From Solirubrobacterales bacterium (GTDB lineage Bacteria; Actinomycetota; Thermoleophilia; Solirubrobacterales; Solirubrobacteraceae): 64,000 nucleotides of DNA. Location: assembly GCA_003132505.1 (NCBI GenBank), contig PKXY01000036.1, forward strand, positions 1-64,000, given 5' to 3'. The position numbers and the translations under genes are program-made. The notes below the pieces were generated by a model. It saw nothing but the letters and a program-made list of their open reading frames with translations, did no database searches and was not told the DNA's origin. Position 1 is the first letter of the stretch, and each line of letters begins with the position of its first letter. Of this stretch, positions 36,431 through 46,507 are shown piece by piece.

Positions 36431-36693
36431 TCCACCGGGCCCATGCGCCGGCCGCACGTCGGGCAGTCGTTGAGGTCCTTCTGCGCGAGTTGCTCGCACC
36501 ACGGGCAGAAGCGGAGGTTCTCGACCGCCCACGCGAGCCGTGAGCTCGACGGTGCCAGCGGCAGCATCTTGCCCGCGACCTCCAGCTTCTCGCCGGTCTC
36601 TCGATCAATGTAGACGCGCTCAGCGTCTGCCTCGATGATCAGCTCGCGCCCGGTCGAAGGGGCGCGCATGCGGTACCGCTGGCCGGTGCTCAT
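36427..36693 (-). CDS. small zinc-ribbon protein
   Basis: An 88-residue protein starting at ATG 36693 (MSTGQRYRMRAPSTG). A C-terminal zinc ribbon is visible (RFCPWCEQLAQKDLNDCPTCG). The N-terminal half is a short beta-rich module (ELIIEADAERVYIDRETGEK). Function is unknown. It is placed between the oxidase cluster and the lipoprotein gene on the same strand. Confidence 0.65.
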   Translation of the reverse strand: MSTGQRYRMRAPSTGRELIIEADAERVYIDRETGEKLEVAGKMLPLAPSSSRLAWAVENLRFCPWCEQLAQKDLNDCPTCGRRMGPVE

Positions 36694-36725
36694 GCCCGAA
36701 ATCCTAGCGGGCCACAGGGGACTTG

Positions 36726-36980
36726 TCAGTGATGGTGGCTCGGTGGGAGCTCGGCGATGTCGGCCAGCGTCGTGCGGATCCACAGCACGATCGCCGGGAT
36801 CGTGATCGCCAGCCCGAGCACGACGAGAATGATGCTGACCGTGACGCCGACCAGCGCACACGTGATTCCGGCGGCTAGCAGCAGCGGCAGGAACGACGGG
36901 CCGGGGAGGTGAATCTCCTCGCCGACCGGCGGTAGCGACTCGGCAACCTCCGCCGTGTCCTGCTCGGTCTCCTGCGTCAC
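36726..36980 (-). CDS. small membrane protein of the oxidase cluster, subunit IV-like
   Basis: An 84-residue protein with an acidic N-terminus, two close hydrophobic helices (residues about 30-67) and a histidine tail (PPSHHH). Size, topology and position directly after ctaB suggest an actinobacterial cytochrome c oxidase subunit IV or assembly factor. This is an inference from context, with no diagnostic motif. Its ATG overlaps the stop of the 36-residue gene (ATGA). Confidence 0.6.
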   Translation of the reverse strand: MTQETEQDTAEVAESLPPVGEEIHLPGPSFLPLLLAAGITCALVGVTVSIILVVLGLAITIPAIVLWIRTTLADIAELPPSHHH

Positions 36981-37087
36981 GAGACCCAGATTGCGGCCAC
37001 GACGAACGTCAGGCCGAACATGAACATCGAGAACGAGCCGACCATCAGGGCCACGCGAATGTTCCTGTTTGCGAGCTTGCGATCCAC
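36977..37087 (-). CDS. 36-aa single-pass membrane protein of the oxidase cluster
   Basis: A 36-residue peptide starting at GTG 37087: a basic N-terminus (DRKLANRNIRVAL) and one hydrophobic helix. It lies 10 bp after ctaB and overlaps the 84-residue gene by 4 nt, so it is translationally nested in the oxidase operon. A single-helix oxidase subunit or assembly peptide is likely. No family name can be given. Confidence 0.55.
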   Translation of the reverse strand: MDRKLANRNIRVALMVGSFSMFMFGLTFVVAAIWVS

Positions 37088-37097
37088 GCCGCGAATC

Positions 37098-38009
<912 letters not shown>

Positions 38010-38016
38010 CCGATTC

Positions 38017-39717
38017 CTACGCGGTCACTTTAACCTCGCCGGGAACCTGGGGACGCGCTCCGGCGCCCTCCTTCGACTGCCGCTCAACCTCGCGCCGGAT
38101 GTCCTTCATCGGCTCCAGCGAGCGCACGCGCGGGATCTCGTCGAAGTTGTTCACTGGCGGCGGCGAGGGGGTGAACCACTCGAGCGTGTTCGCCTTCCAT
38201 GGATCGGGACCGGCGATCGTCCCGTGGCTGAGCGAGCGCCAGACGTTGATCACGGTCAGCAGCACGCCGAGCCCGAGGATCCAAGACCCCACCGTCGAGA
38301 TCTGGTTGTAGAGCTGCAAATGCCCGACGTCCGGGTACTCGTAGACGCGTCGCGGCATGCCGTCGAGGCCCAGCGAGTGCTGGATCATGAACGTGATCAG
38401 CGTTCCCCAGAACATCAGCCAGAACGACCACTTCCCGAGCGTCTCGCTCATCATGCGTCCGCTGATCTTCGGATACCAGTAGTAGACGCCGGCGACGATC
38501 CCGAAGACCGAACCGCCGACCAGCACGAAGTGGATATGTGCGACGACGAAGTACGTGTCGCTGAGCTGCCAGTCGACCGGGAACATCGCAAGGAACACAC
38601 CCGAGATGCCACCGATCGTGAACAGGGCGATCCCGCCGACGGCGAACATCAGCGGCGTCTTGAACTCGATCGCGCCCTCCCAGAGCGTGCCGACCCAGTT
38701 GAAGATCTTGATTCCCGTCGGCACAGAGATCAAGAACGAGCTGATCATCGCGAAGATGATCACGACGAGCGGTGTCGGCGTGGTGAACATGTGGTGGACC
38801 CAGACGAGCAGTCCGAGGAAAGCAATCATCATCGTCGAGGCCGCGATCGCCTTGTAGCCGAAGATCGGCTTTCGCGCGAACACCGGCAGGACCTCCGAGA
38901 AGATCCCGAACGACGGCAGGATCAGGATGTAGACCTCGGGGTGGCCGAAGAACCAGAACAGGTTCTGCCACAAGAGCGCCGAGCCGCCCTCGGCCGTGTC
39001 GAAGAAGTGCGTGCCGAAATGCCGGTCGAGCAGCAGCATCGTCACCGCGCCGGCGATCACTGGAATCGCGATGATCAGGAGCAGCGAGTAGGCCATGATC
39101 GACCAGATGAACAGCGGTAGGCGCGACCAGCTCATCCCGGGAGCGCGCATGTTCACGATCGTCACGTAGAAGTTGATCGCACCGAGCAGCGACGCGATAC
39201 CGGTGAGGTGGACGAGGTAGATCCACGCATCGACGCCGCCCGACGGCAGGTATGTCGAAGTCGCAAGCGGGACGGTCGAGATCCAGCCGGCCTCCGGCGG
39301 GCTCCAGAAGATCGAGCCGTAGAGCACGAGTCCGCCCGCGAGGAAGAGCCAGTAGGAGAGCGCGTTCAGCCGCGGGAAGGCCATGTCGCGTGCGCCGATC
39401 ATCAGCGGCACGAAGTAGTTGCCAAAGCCGGCTAGCACCGGCACGATGAACAGGAACACCATCGTCGTGCCGTGCATCGTGAAGAGCTGGTTGTAGACCT
39501 CCGGAGTCACCAGCGTGTTGTTCGCCTCGCCCAGCTGGAGGCGGATCAGCAGAGCCTCCGTGCCGCCGAGGATGAAGAAGACGAACGATGTGACGAGGTA
39601 GAGGATCCCGATCCGCTTGTGGTCCGTCGTCGTCAGCCAGCTCATCAGGCCGCGGGGTGCGGGGTCGACGCGATGGGCGACGATCTGCGGGGCGGGGCGG
39701 AGTACTGCGGTCGCCAT
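38017..39717 (-). CDS. ctaD: cytochrome c oxidase subunit I
   Basis: A 566-residue polytopic heme-copper oxidase catalytic subunit. Heme ligands are in FTMHGTTMVFLF and VVAHIHFVLVGG. CuB ligands are in FGHPEVYILILPSFG (with the crosslinked His-Tyr) and WVHHMFTT. The D-channel aspartate region NYFVPLMIGARDMAFPRLN is present, so this is an A-type oxidase. It is 103 bp downstream of ctaC, and that gap shows no gene. Confidence 0.97.
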   Translation of the reverse strand: MATAVLRPAPQIVAHRVDPAPRGLMSWLTTTDHKRIGILYLVTSFVFFILGGTEALLIRLQLGEANNTLVTPEVYNQLFTMHGTTMVFLFIVPVLAGFGNYFVPLMIGARDMAFPRLNALSYWLFLAGGLVLYGSIFWSPPEAGWISTVPLATSTYLPSGGVDAWIYLVHLTGIASLLGAINFYVTIVNMRAPGMSWSRLPLFIWSIMAYSLLLIIAIPVIAGAVTMLLLDRHFGTHFFDTAEGGSALLWQNLFWFFGHPEVYILILPSFGIFSEVLPVFARKPIFGYKAIAASTMMIAFLGLLVWVHHMFTTPTPLVVIIFAMISSFLISVPTGIKIFNWVGTLWEGAIEFKTPLMFAVGGIALFTIGGISGVFLAMFPVDWQLSDTYFVVAHIHFVLVGGSVFGIVAGVYYWYPKISGRMMSETLGKWSFWLMFWGTLITFMIQHSLGLDGMPRRVYEYPDVGHLQLYNQISTVGSWILGLGVLLTVINVWRSLSHGTIAGPDPWKANTLEWFTPSPPPVNNFDEIPRVRSLEPMKDIRREVERQSKEGAGARPQVPGEVKVTA

Positions 39718-39820
39718 CGTGCCTCCCTAGTCGGCCTTCTCGGAACGCTGCGCCACGAGCGCGCGAGGCGCTACGCCGGGTGGCGAAGAGGCGTTGATTG
39801 GTCCGCGCGCGCTCATCGAC

Positions 39821-40744
39821 TCAGCAGTCCTTGGTGAACTCGACGGACTGTGGACCGTTGCCCTGCGCCAGCTCCTTGCGGCAGTTCTCGTCGTTGATGT
39901 CGGCGGCTGTCAGGTTGCTCTGCAGTTGGGCGAGCCAGCTCGTGTACTTCTGCGGCGACACGGCCGTCACCTCGGCGATCATCCGGGCATGGCCGCGGCC
40001 GCAGAGGAACGAGCATTGTCCCTTGTAGTTGCCGGGCTTGGCGATCTTGAACCAGGTCTCGCTCACGTACCCCGGGACCGCTTGAACCTTGCCGCCCAGC
40101 TGCGGCACCCACCACTCGTGGACGACGTCCTGCGAGACGACCTTGAGGACCACCGTCGTGTTGGTCGGGACGACCATCTGGTAGTAGGTGTAGGGGTCGC
40201 CGAGTCCGTCCGCGTTGCTCGAGACGCCGAGGTAGGTGTAGCGCCAGTAGAACTGGGCGCCGTTGACCTGGATCGTCAGCGCCCTGCCGTCTGGCGGCTT
40301 CAGCGCGCCAGTCGTCTCGTACTGAACCCCATTGCTGAGGTCCAGGCCACCCGGGCCCGAGTTGCTGGGGTCACGGATCGAGTGCAGGTCGAGGAAGGTG
40401 ATCGTCGCGAGCGCGACGACGATCGCCGCTGCTCCCAGGGTCCAGCCGATCTCAAGGCGCGTATTGCCGTGTATCTGCTTGGCCTCGCGCCCGCGCCGCG
40501 CACGGAAGCGATACAGGCAATACACGATCGTCCCTTCGACGCCGATAAAGATCACGATCGCGATGTAAAGCGTGATCGTGTAGAGGTTCGATATGTGGTT
40601 CGCGGCCGGCGATCCGCCACTCTCGGGGATGATGCTTCCGGCGAGGGCGCTCGGTGCCAGCAGCAGGACGAGAGCGATCGACAGCCCACCGGCGAGCATT
40701 GACGTCCGGCGGCGAGAGAGCTTTGTGAGGGCCGAGCGGCGCAA
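39821..40744 (-). CDS. ctaC: cytochrome c oxidase subunit II
   Basis: A 307-residue subunit with a signal sequence (to about residue 35), two membrane helices and a CuA cupredoxin domain. CuA ligands are complete: H209 (DVVHEWWVP), C244, C248, H252 and M255 (CSFLCGRGHARM). There is no fused cytochrome c domain, so it accepts electrons from a separate carrier. It is first in the ctaC-ctaD-ctaB cluster. A subunit III gene is not adjacent. Confidence 0.96.
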   Translation of the reverse strand: MRRSALTKLSRRRTSMLAGGLSIALVLLLAPSALAGSIIPESGGSPAANHISNLYTITLYIAIVIFIGVEGTIVYCLYRFRARRGREAKQIHGNTRLEIGWTLGAAAIVVALATITFLDLHSIRDPSNSGPGGLDLSNGVQYETTGALKPPDGRALTIQVNGAQFYWRYTYLGVSSNADGLGDPYTYYQMVVPTNTTVVLKVVSQDVVHEWWVPQLGGKVQAVPGYVSETWFKIAKPGNYKGQCSFLCGRGHARMIAEVTAVSPQKYTSWLAQLQSNLTAADINDENCRKELAQGNGPQSVEFTKDC

Positions 40745-40843
40745 CGCCGCCGGATTCTATTCAGGCCGCGGCGCGCCGTGCTCACTTGTGGCGGCGGCAG
40801 CTCGATTGGCTCCAAAAGCGCTGCGGACGATACGGTTCCTTGG

Positions 40844-41581
40844 ATGCGCACTCCGATCATCGGGATCTGTGCAGCGCTCGAGCCGGCGCGCTGGGGCGTC
40901 TGGGACCAGGCGGCGGTGCTGCTGCCGCACAGCTACGTGCGCGCCGTGCAGCGTGCCGGCGCCGCGACGCTGATGCTGCCGCCAGATCCGGCCGTCGCCG
41001 CCGATCCGGACATCGTGCTCGACCTGCTCGACGGGTTGCTGCTCGCCGGTGGCGCCGACGTCGACCCCACGCTCTACGGGGCCGACCGGGCAGCCGAGAC
41101 GACTTACACGGTTCGCGAGCGCGATGAGTTCGAGATCGCCCTGACGCGTCGAGCGCTCGAGCGCGACATTCCGTTCCTTGGGATCTGCCGCGGCATGCAG
41201 CTACTGAACGTCGCTCAGGGCGGCACGCTGATCCAACACCTGCCCTCGCACGTCGGCCACGGCGAGCACCTCCGCGTTCCCGGCACCTTTGCGGGTGCCG
41301 AGCACCCCGTCCACCTCGCCGCCGGATCGACCGCCGCGACGGCCGCCGGCGAGCAGCACCACGAGACGCTCTCCCATCATCATCAGGCCGTCGACCGGCT
41401 CGGCGACGAGCTCGTCGTGAGCGGCTGGGCCGATGTCGATGAGCTGCCCGAGGCGATCGAGCTCCCGGACAAGCGCTTCGCGCTCGGCGTGCAGTGGCAT
41501 CCCGAAGCCGATGAGACGAGTCCGATCATCGCGCGGCTCGTCCGGGAGGCGCGGGAGTACGCGCTCGCGCGAGCAGCCTGA
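40844..41581 (+). CDS. class I glutamine amidotransferase-like hydrolase (PuuD/peptidase C26)
   Basis: A 245-residue gamma-glutamyl hydrolase-type protein. The nucleophile is C115 (FLGICRGMQLLN), and the His-Glu pair is in GVQWHPEAD. LLLAGGADVDPTLYG and SHHHQAVDRLG are typical of gamma-glutamyl-GABA hydrolases. The start is ATG 40844; the frame is open upstream without homology. It is divergent from ctaC. The substrate is not certain, since no putrescine genes are nearby. Confidence 0.88.
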   Translation: MRTPIIGICAALEPARWGVWDQAAVLLPHSYVRAVQRAGAATLMLPPDPAVAADPDIVLDLLDGLLLAGGADVDPTLYGADRAAETTYTVRERDEFEIALTRRALERDIPFLGICRGMQLLNVAQGGTLIQHLPSHVGHGEHLRVPGTFAGAEHPVHLAAGSTAATAAGEQHHETLSHHHQAVDRLGDELVVSGWADVDELPEAIELPDKRFALGVQWHPEADETSPIIARLVREAREYALARAA

Positions 41582-41658
41582 TCCGCTCCTGCTCCCAATC
41601 CGAGCGCGTTGCGCGGCGGCGACGCCTCGCGCTCCAGGCGCTCGGCGCGACGCTGATC

Positions 41659-42567
41659 GTGGGCGGCCTCGTGCTGCCGGTGGCCCGCCGACGCCTGCGC
41701 CTTTCACCGGCGTCGGTGCTCGCCGGCTCAGCGCTCGCGCCGCTCTCGGCGGCCGTGATCTGGCCGCGGTCGCGCGGTCGCGCGGTCGTCGTCTGTGCCC
41801 TGCAGATGTATGTCTACGTGGCCGCCTACAAGATGCCGCACGACGATCCCGCCGCGCTCGAGGCGCGCGTCAGGATCGACTATCCGGTCGCGCTTGACCG
41901 CGCGCTCGGCCTGGGCCAGCTACCGACGACGCGCCTCCAACGCTCGCTGCACGCTGACGGGTCCTTCTCGGGGCTCGAGAAGGTGCTTGTTTGGGCGCAC
42001 TGGGTCTGGTTTGCCACGCCGCACGCGGCGCTGCTCTACGTCGGCGCACGGAACCCTTCGCGCTTTGTCCGTGCCGCGGGCCTGACCTACGCCGTGTTCG
42101 ATCTGGGCGTCATCGCGTATTGGTTGGTGCCGACCGCGCCGCCCTGGTATGCCGCGCAGCGGGATCGTCTTGGTCCCGTGGAGGCCGGGGAGACAGGCCG
42201 CGTCCGGCGCCTGATGGTCGAGTACGGCGAGAGCTTCTGGGGCGATCGCTGGCCGTCGCTCTACAGCGTGTTCGGCGGCAACCCGCTCGCCGCGATGCCT
42301 TCACTGCACTTCGCCACCTCGTCGATGGCCGCCCTGTTGCTGAGCGAGACGGGATTCCTGCCCGGCGTGGTCGGAACCGGCTATGCGGCGGTGCTCGGGT
42401 TTGCGCTCGTCTACCTCGGCGAGCACTACGTCGTCGACCTCGCCGGAGGCCTCGCGCTGTGCGCGCTCGTCCGCGCCGGCGAGCCGCTTGCGCGCCGGCC
42501 GCTCAGCGGCGGCCGCGCCCTCGTGGTGGGATTGCGCCGGCTCGCGTTGGAGCCCGGCTCGGTCTGA
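41659..42567 (+). CDS. PAP2-family membrane phosphatase/transferase
   Basis: A 302-residue membrane protein of the PAP2_3 (Aur1-like) branch. It has about six helices and the catalytic motifs MPSLHFATS and GEHYVVDLAGG (acid phosphatase C2 and C3). The GTG at 41659 is the first in-frame start. It probably acts on a lipid phosphate or transfers inositol/sugar phosphate to lipid. It is coupled (TGATG) to the next membrane-protein gene. Confidence 0.82.
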   Translation: MGGLVLPVARRRLRLSPASVLAGSALAPLSAAVIWPRSRGRAVVVCALQMYVYVAAYKMPHDDPAALEARVRIDYPVALDRALGLGQLPTTRLQRSLHADGSFSGLEKVLVWAHWVWFATPHAALLYVGARNPSRFVRAAGLTYAVFDLGVIAYWLVPTAPPWYAAQRDRLGPVEAGETGRVRRLMVEYGESFWGDRWPSLYSVFGGNPLAAMPSLHFATSSMAALLLSETGFLPGVVGTGYAAVLGFALVYLGEHYVVDLAGGLALCALVRAGEPLARRPLSGGRALVVGLRRLALEPGSV

Positions 42568-43733
42568 TGTCGCCGCAGCCGCCGCGCCGTCGTTTCGCCA
42601 GAGTGAATCAGACCCAGATCGCGAGTCTCGGTGGTTCCGGCGAGGAGCTGCCCGGCGTTCACTTCACGCGCCAGCGCGCGGTCGCGCTGGGCGTGTTCGT
42701 GATCTCGGCCGTCGGCTTCCTCTACTTCGTCCTGCCGAAGCTGGCCGGTCTGCGCCAGAGCTGGGACCGGATCGGACACGGCTCGCCGGGCTGGCTCGTG
42801 CTCGCCGCGATCTTCGAGGCGCTGTCCTTCGGCGGCTACATCGCGCTGTTTCGCACGGTCTTCGTCCGCGGCGGGCGCTCGCGGATCGACTGGCGCTCGA
42901 GCTATCTGGTCACGATGGCGGGCCTTGCCGCGACACGGCTCTTCGCAAGCGCGGGAGCCGGCGGCGTGGCCCTGACGGCGTGGGCGCTGCGCCGCTCCGG
43001 AATGGATCGGCGCACCGTCGTCTCGCGCATGGTCGCCTTCATGACCGTCCTCTACGCCGTCTACATGTTCGCCCTGGTCATCTTCGGGCTCGGCCTGCGG
43101 GTCGGCGTGCTGCCGGGCGGCGGGAGCTTCGCGCTGACAATCGTGCCGGCGATCTTCGGTGCGCTCGTGATCGCCCTCGCGTTGCTGCTGGCACTGCTGC
43201 CGACCCACGTCGAGCGCCAGATCGAAGCGGCTTCGCGTCGCACGGGCCTCGGCGCGAGGCTGCGCCGCTGGCTACTCTCGCTCCCGGCCCTGATTGGCAG
43301 CGGGGTGCGGGGCGCCGTCGAGATCGTCCGCTCGGGCGACCCGCTTGCGCTTGGGGCCGTGGCATGGTGGGGATTTGACATCGCAACGCTCTGGGCGTCC
43401 TTCCACGCATTCGGCCAGGCGCCACCGTTCAGCGTGCTCGTGATGGCGTACTTCATTGGGATGTTCGGCAACCTGCTGCCGCTGCCCGGCGGGATCGGCG
43501 GGGTCGACGGCGGGATGATCGGCGCGCTCATCGCGTTCGGGGTCTCCGATTCGCTCGCTGTCGTCGCGGTTCTCGTCTACCGCGCATTCGCGTTCTGGCT
43601 GCCGACGATCCCCGGCGCGATCGCTTACTTCCAGCTGCGGCGCCGTGTCCACGACTGGAGCGCTTCGACGCCGGAGCGGCCTGCGCCGGCGCAGCCGAGC
43701 GGTCGGCTGCCCCGCTCGGCCCAGGTGGATTAG
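42567..43733 (+). CDS. LPG synthase TM-region / AglD (UPF0104) family membrane protein
   Basis: A 388-residue polytopic membrane protein of the flippase-like UPF0104/AglD family. Conserved stretches include FASAGAGGVALTAWALRRSGM and NLLPLPGGIGGVDGGMIGAL. It starts at ATG 42567 with a basic cytoplasmic tail. Family members move or modify polyprenyl- or lipid-linked molecules; pairing with a PAP2 enzyme fits lipid or glycolipid metabolism. It lacks the MprF aminoacyl-transferase domain. Confidence 0.82.
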   Translation: MSPQPPRRRFARVNQTQIASLGGSGEELPGVHFTRQRAVALGVFVISAVGFLYFVLPKLAGLRQSWDRIGHGSPGWLVLAAIFEALSFGGYIALFRTVFVRGGRSRIDWRSSYLVTMAGLAATRLFASAGAGGVALTAWALRRSGMDRRTVVSRMVAFMTVLYAVYMFALVIFGLGLRVGVLPGGGSFALTIVPAIFGALVIALALLLALLPTHVERQIEAASRRTGLGARLRRWLLSLPALIGSGVRGAVEIVRSGDPLALGAVAWWGFDIATLWASFHAFGQAPPFSVLVMAYFIGMFGNLLPLPGGIGGVDGGMIGALIAFGVSDSLAVVAVLVYRAFAFWLPTIPGAIAYFQLRRRVHDWSASTPERPAPAQPSGRLPRSAQVD

Positions 43734-43782
43734 TCGGTCATCTCGCGCCGGAGATACGTGCAAAGGCCCGCCATAACAGCGC

Positions 43783-43818
43783 TATACTAAGTGAAGTATC
43801 GAAGATCTAGGAGAGCAA
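43783..43818 (+). promoter_or_regulatory. trxB promoter and RBS
   Basis: A TATACT -10 element (43783-43788) overlaps a perfect inverted repeat, ATACT-N6-AGTAT (43784-43799). AGGAG (43809-43813) lies five bases before the ATG. The 9-mer CGCTATACT is shared with the promoter at 5498 upstream of the cysteine operon. A shared regulator is possible but unproven. Confidence 0.5.
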
Positions 43819-44793
43819 ATGTCAGCCCCGGAGAAGGTCATCATCATCGGCAGCGGACCAGCCGGTTACACGGCGGCGCTCTACACGGCTCGTGGCGAGC
43901 TCGAGCCGCTGGTGATCGAAGGCTTCGCGTGGGGTGGGCTGCTCCAGCAAACGACGGACGTTGAGAACTTCCCCGGCTATCCGCACGGGGTCACCGGGCC
44001 GGAGATGATGCGGGAGCTGCGCGATCAGGCCGAGCGGTTCGGTGCTCGGATGCTGACCGACCAGGCGACGCGGGTCGAGCTCGCGAGCGATCCGGGCGGA
44101 CTTCACCACGTCTGGGTCGACGATGACGAATATGAGGCGCGCACGGTGATCCTCGCGATGGGCGCGGAGCACAAGAAGCTCGGCGTTCCGGGTGAGGATG
44201 CGCTCGCCGGCCGCGGCGTCAGCTACTGCGCGACGTGCGACGCAGCGTTTTTCAAGGATCGGGATTCGCTGATCATCGGCGGCGGCGACTCCGCGATGGA
44301 GGAGGCGATCTTCCTCGCGAAGTTCTCGACCACGGTGACGATCGTCAACCGTCGCGACGAGTTCCGAGCCTCGCGGATCATGCTCGACCGCGCGCGTGCG
44401 ACGAGCAACATTGAGTTTTTGACTCCCTACGTCGTCGAGGCATTGCTGCCAGGCGAGACCAGCGCGCTCGAGCGCGCCAGGCTGCGCAACGTCGAGTCTG
44501 GCGAGGAGCGCGAGATCGCAGCGACCGGAGTGTTCGTTGCGATCGGCCACGAGCCGAAGTCCGAGCTCGTGCGGGGAATGGTCGACCTCGACGCCAACGG
44601 CTATGTGCTCGTCGACGGCCGCTCGACGCGGACCAATCGCCCCGGTGTGTTCGCCGCCGGCGATTTGGTCGACCACACCTATCGCCAGGCCGTAACCGCG
44701 GCCGGAACGGGCTGCCAGGCCGCGCTCGACGCCGAGTGGTACCTGCGCGACACGCCAGCGGTGACGGCGACGCAGCAGAAGCAAGCGGCTTAG
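43819..44793 (+). CDS. trxB: thioredoxin reductase
   Basis: A 324-residue FAD/NADPH disulfide reductase. The FAD loop is IIGSGPAGYTAALY, the redox pair is C137/C140 (SYCATCDAAFF), the NADPH loop is IIGGGDSAMEEAIFL and the C-terminal FAD motif is GVFAAGDLVDHTYRQ. Length is standard. It keeps cytosolic thiols reduced. No thioredoxin gene is adjacent; ogt faces it 15 bp away. Confidence 0.96.
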   Translation: MSAPEKVIIIGSGPAGYTAALYTARGELEPLVIEGFAWGGLLQQTTDVENFPGYPHGVTGPEMMRELRDQAERFGARMLTDQATRVELASDPGGLHHVWVDDDEYEARTVILAMGAEHKKLGVPGEDALAGRGVSYCATCDAAFFKDRDSLIIGGGDSAMEEAIFLAKFSTTVTIVNRRDEFRASRIMLDRARATSNIEFLTPYVVEALLPGETSALERARLRNVESGEEREIAATGVFVAIGHEPKSELVRGMVDLDANGYVLVDGRSTRTNRPGVFAAGDLVDHTYRQAVTAAGTGCQAALDAEWYLRDTPAVTATQQKQAA

Positions 44794-44808
44794 CTGCGGC
44801 AGGCGGCG

Positions 44809-45414
44809 CTAACGCGCGTCCGACTCGATCGCCAGTAGCAGCCGCTTACGTTCGAGGCCGCCGGTGTAGCCGCCGAGGCCACCGCCGGCGTGGCGCACGC
44901 GGTGGCACGGGATCACGATCGGGAGCGGGTTGGCCCCGAGCGCGTTACCCGCAGCCCGCGCGGCGTCCGGGCTCCCTGCCTTCCTCGCCACCGCCTTGTA
45001 GCTCTCGAGCTCGCCGTACGGGATCGCGACCGTCGCGCGCAGCACGCGGCGACGAAAGCCGGCGATGTCCCGCCAATCGAGCGGCGCCTCGAAGCGGCGC
45101 CGGGCGCCTTCGAAGTACTCCGAGAGCTCCCGGCGCCACGGGTCGAGGCCAGCCGCAGACTCGACGATGCGCGGCGAGCGGCGCTCAGCGAGCTCGGCGA
45201 GCGTCGCCTCGACGTCGACCGGCGCGTATCGCAGGGCGATCAGCCCCCGCCGCCCGGCGACCAGCAGCAGCGCTCCCAGCGGACTGGCTTCCTCGGCATA
45301 GAACAGATCGGCCCCGCGCCGAGCGGCGCGGTCCGCGAAGCGTCGCGCCGCAGCCGTCGCCTCGCCTGCCGACGATCTGAGAGCGGTCTCGATCGGGTCT
45401 GGTGTGCTGCTCAC
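44809..45414 (-). CDS. ogt: methylated-DNA--protein-cysteine methyltransferase
   Basis: A 201-residue O6-alkylguanine repair protein. The acceptor is C170 in IVIPCHRV. The helix-turn-helix region is VAIPYGELESYKAVARKAG, and the Asn hinge is AAGNALGANP. It starts at ATG 45414, overlapping the stop of the upstream sigma gene by four bases, so the two are co-transcribed. Confidence 0.94.
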   Translation of the reverse strand: MSSTPDPIETALRSSAGEATAAARRFADRAARRGADLFYAEEASPLGALLLVAGRRGLIALRYAPVDVEATLAELAERRSPRIVESAAGLDPWRRELSEYFEGARRRFEAPLDWRDIAGFRRRVLRATVAIPYGELESYKAVARKAGSPDAARAAGNALGANPLPIVIPCHRVRHAGGGLGGYTGGLERKRLLLAIESDAR

Positions 45415-45863
45415 AGTGTCTCCCTCAGTCGTTTGAGTCCCTCGTGCAGCGAGCGACGAGCAGCCTCCTCTGAACAGCCGATCGCAGCGGCGATCTCGCG
45501 GTGCGCCAGGTCGCCGCCGTAGCGCAGCAGGACCGCCGCCCGTTGGCGCGGCGGAAGCGTCGCGACAGCACTCCAGATCGCGCCGTCGCCCTGCGGCTTG
45601 GCTTCGATCTCCTCGCCGAGCGGCTCGAGTGCGTCGCGGCGCCGGCGGCGCAGGTGATCGATCGCCTTGCGATGCGCGATCGTCAGCAGCCAGGCTCGCA
45701 GGTTCGACTCACGGTGAAGGCGCGGATAGGCGCGGAGCGCCGCGAGGAACGTCTCCTGGAAGCAGTCGTCGGCTGCCCCGGCGCCGACCATCCCGCGCAG
45801 GTAGCGCCAGACGGCGTCTCCGTGCGCTTCGAGCGCCCGCTGAAACGGTGGAACGGTGGTCAT
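45411..45863 (-). CDS. ECF-type RNA polymerase sigma factor
   Basis: A 150-residue sigma-70 family ECF factor. Region 2 covers AVWRYLRGMVGAGAADDCFQ and LRAWLLTIAHRKAIDHLRRR. Region 4 is ATLPPRQRAAVLLRYGG, then the HTH HREIAAAIGCSEEAARRSLHEG. There is no adjacent anti-sigma gene; the partner is ogt, suggesting a link with alkylation or stress response. This link is inferred from operon structure only. Confidence 0.9.
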   Translation of the reverse strand: MTTVPPFQRALEAHGDAVWRYLRGMVGAGAADDCFQETFLAALRAYPRLHRESNLRAWLLTIAHRKAIDHLRRRRRDALEPLGEEIEAKPQGDGAIWSAVATLPPRQRAAVLLRYGGDLAHREIAAAIGCSEEAARRSLHEGLKRLRETL

Positions 45864-45924
45864 CTCCTACTTAACGCTGCAGCGGCCCGGGGTGTGAGAT
45901 CGCGGCGCCACGATAATCACCGCC

Positions 45925-46449
45925 GTGGCGCGGATTCTGTTTGTCGGCGGCGGGGCGCGTGCGCAGCGGCTCGCGAGCAGACTCCTCGGCGAGGGTCACG
46001 CGGTGCGCATGACCACGCGCGAGGAGGCCGGCCGCGTCGCGATCGAGGCCGCCGGCGCCGAGTGCTGGATCGGCACCCCGGATCGGATCGCGTCGCTGCG
46101 CTACGCGCTCGAGGGCGTCACCATCGCCTGTTGGTTGCTCGGGACCGCGCGCGGCGGCGCAGACGAGCTCGCGGCTCTGCACGGATCGCGGCTCGAGTTC
46201 TTCTGCTCGCAGGCGATCGACACGACCGTGCGCGGGTTGGTGTATGAGGCCGCCGGTTGCGTGGATCGCGCGATCCTCGCCGCCGGCGCCGAGCTCGTAA
46301 CGGTCAAGGCCGCGTATAGCGAGATTCCCTTGCGCATCCTCGACGCCGAGCCTGCCGACGCCGTCTTGTGGGCGGCCGGGGCGAGGACGGCGATCGCGGA
46401 ACTGCTCGACTCCGGCCACCCGCTACACTCCCAAGAGGAAATACCCTAA
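45925..46449 (+). CDS. NAD(P)-binding Rossmann-fold protein
   Basis: A 174-residue protein starting at GTG 45925 with a clear dinucleotide-binding N-terminus (ILFVGGGARAQRLASRLLGEGH). No reductase or epimerase active-site motif follows. It could be a small NAD(P)-binding regulator or atypical short-chain protein. It is divergent from the sigma-factor gene with a 61-bp gap. Confidence 0.65.
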   Translation: MARILFVGGGARAQRLASRLLGEGHAVRMTTREEAGRVAIEAAGAECWIGTPDRIASLRYALEGVTIACWLLGTARGGADELAALHGSRLEFFCSQAIDTTVRGLVYEAAGCVDRAILAAGAELVTVKAAYSEIPLRILDAEPADAVLWAAGARTAIAELLDSGHPLHSQEEIP

Positions 46450-46507
46450 ACCCGATAGGAATTTATGGCGATGCAGGAGGGAGCCCATCTCTGAATATGC
46501 GAAGGAG

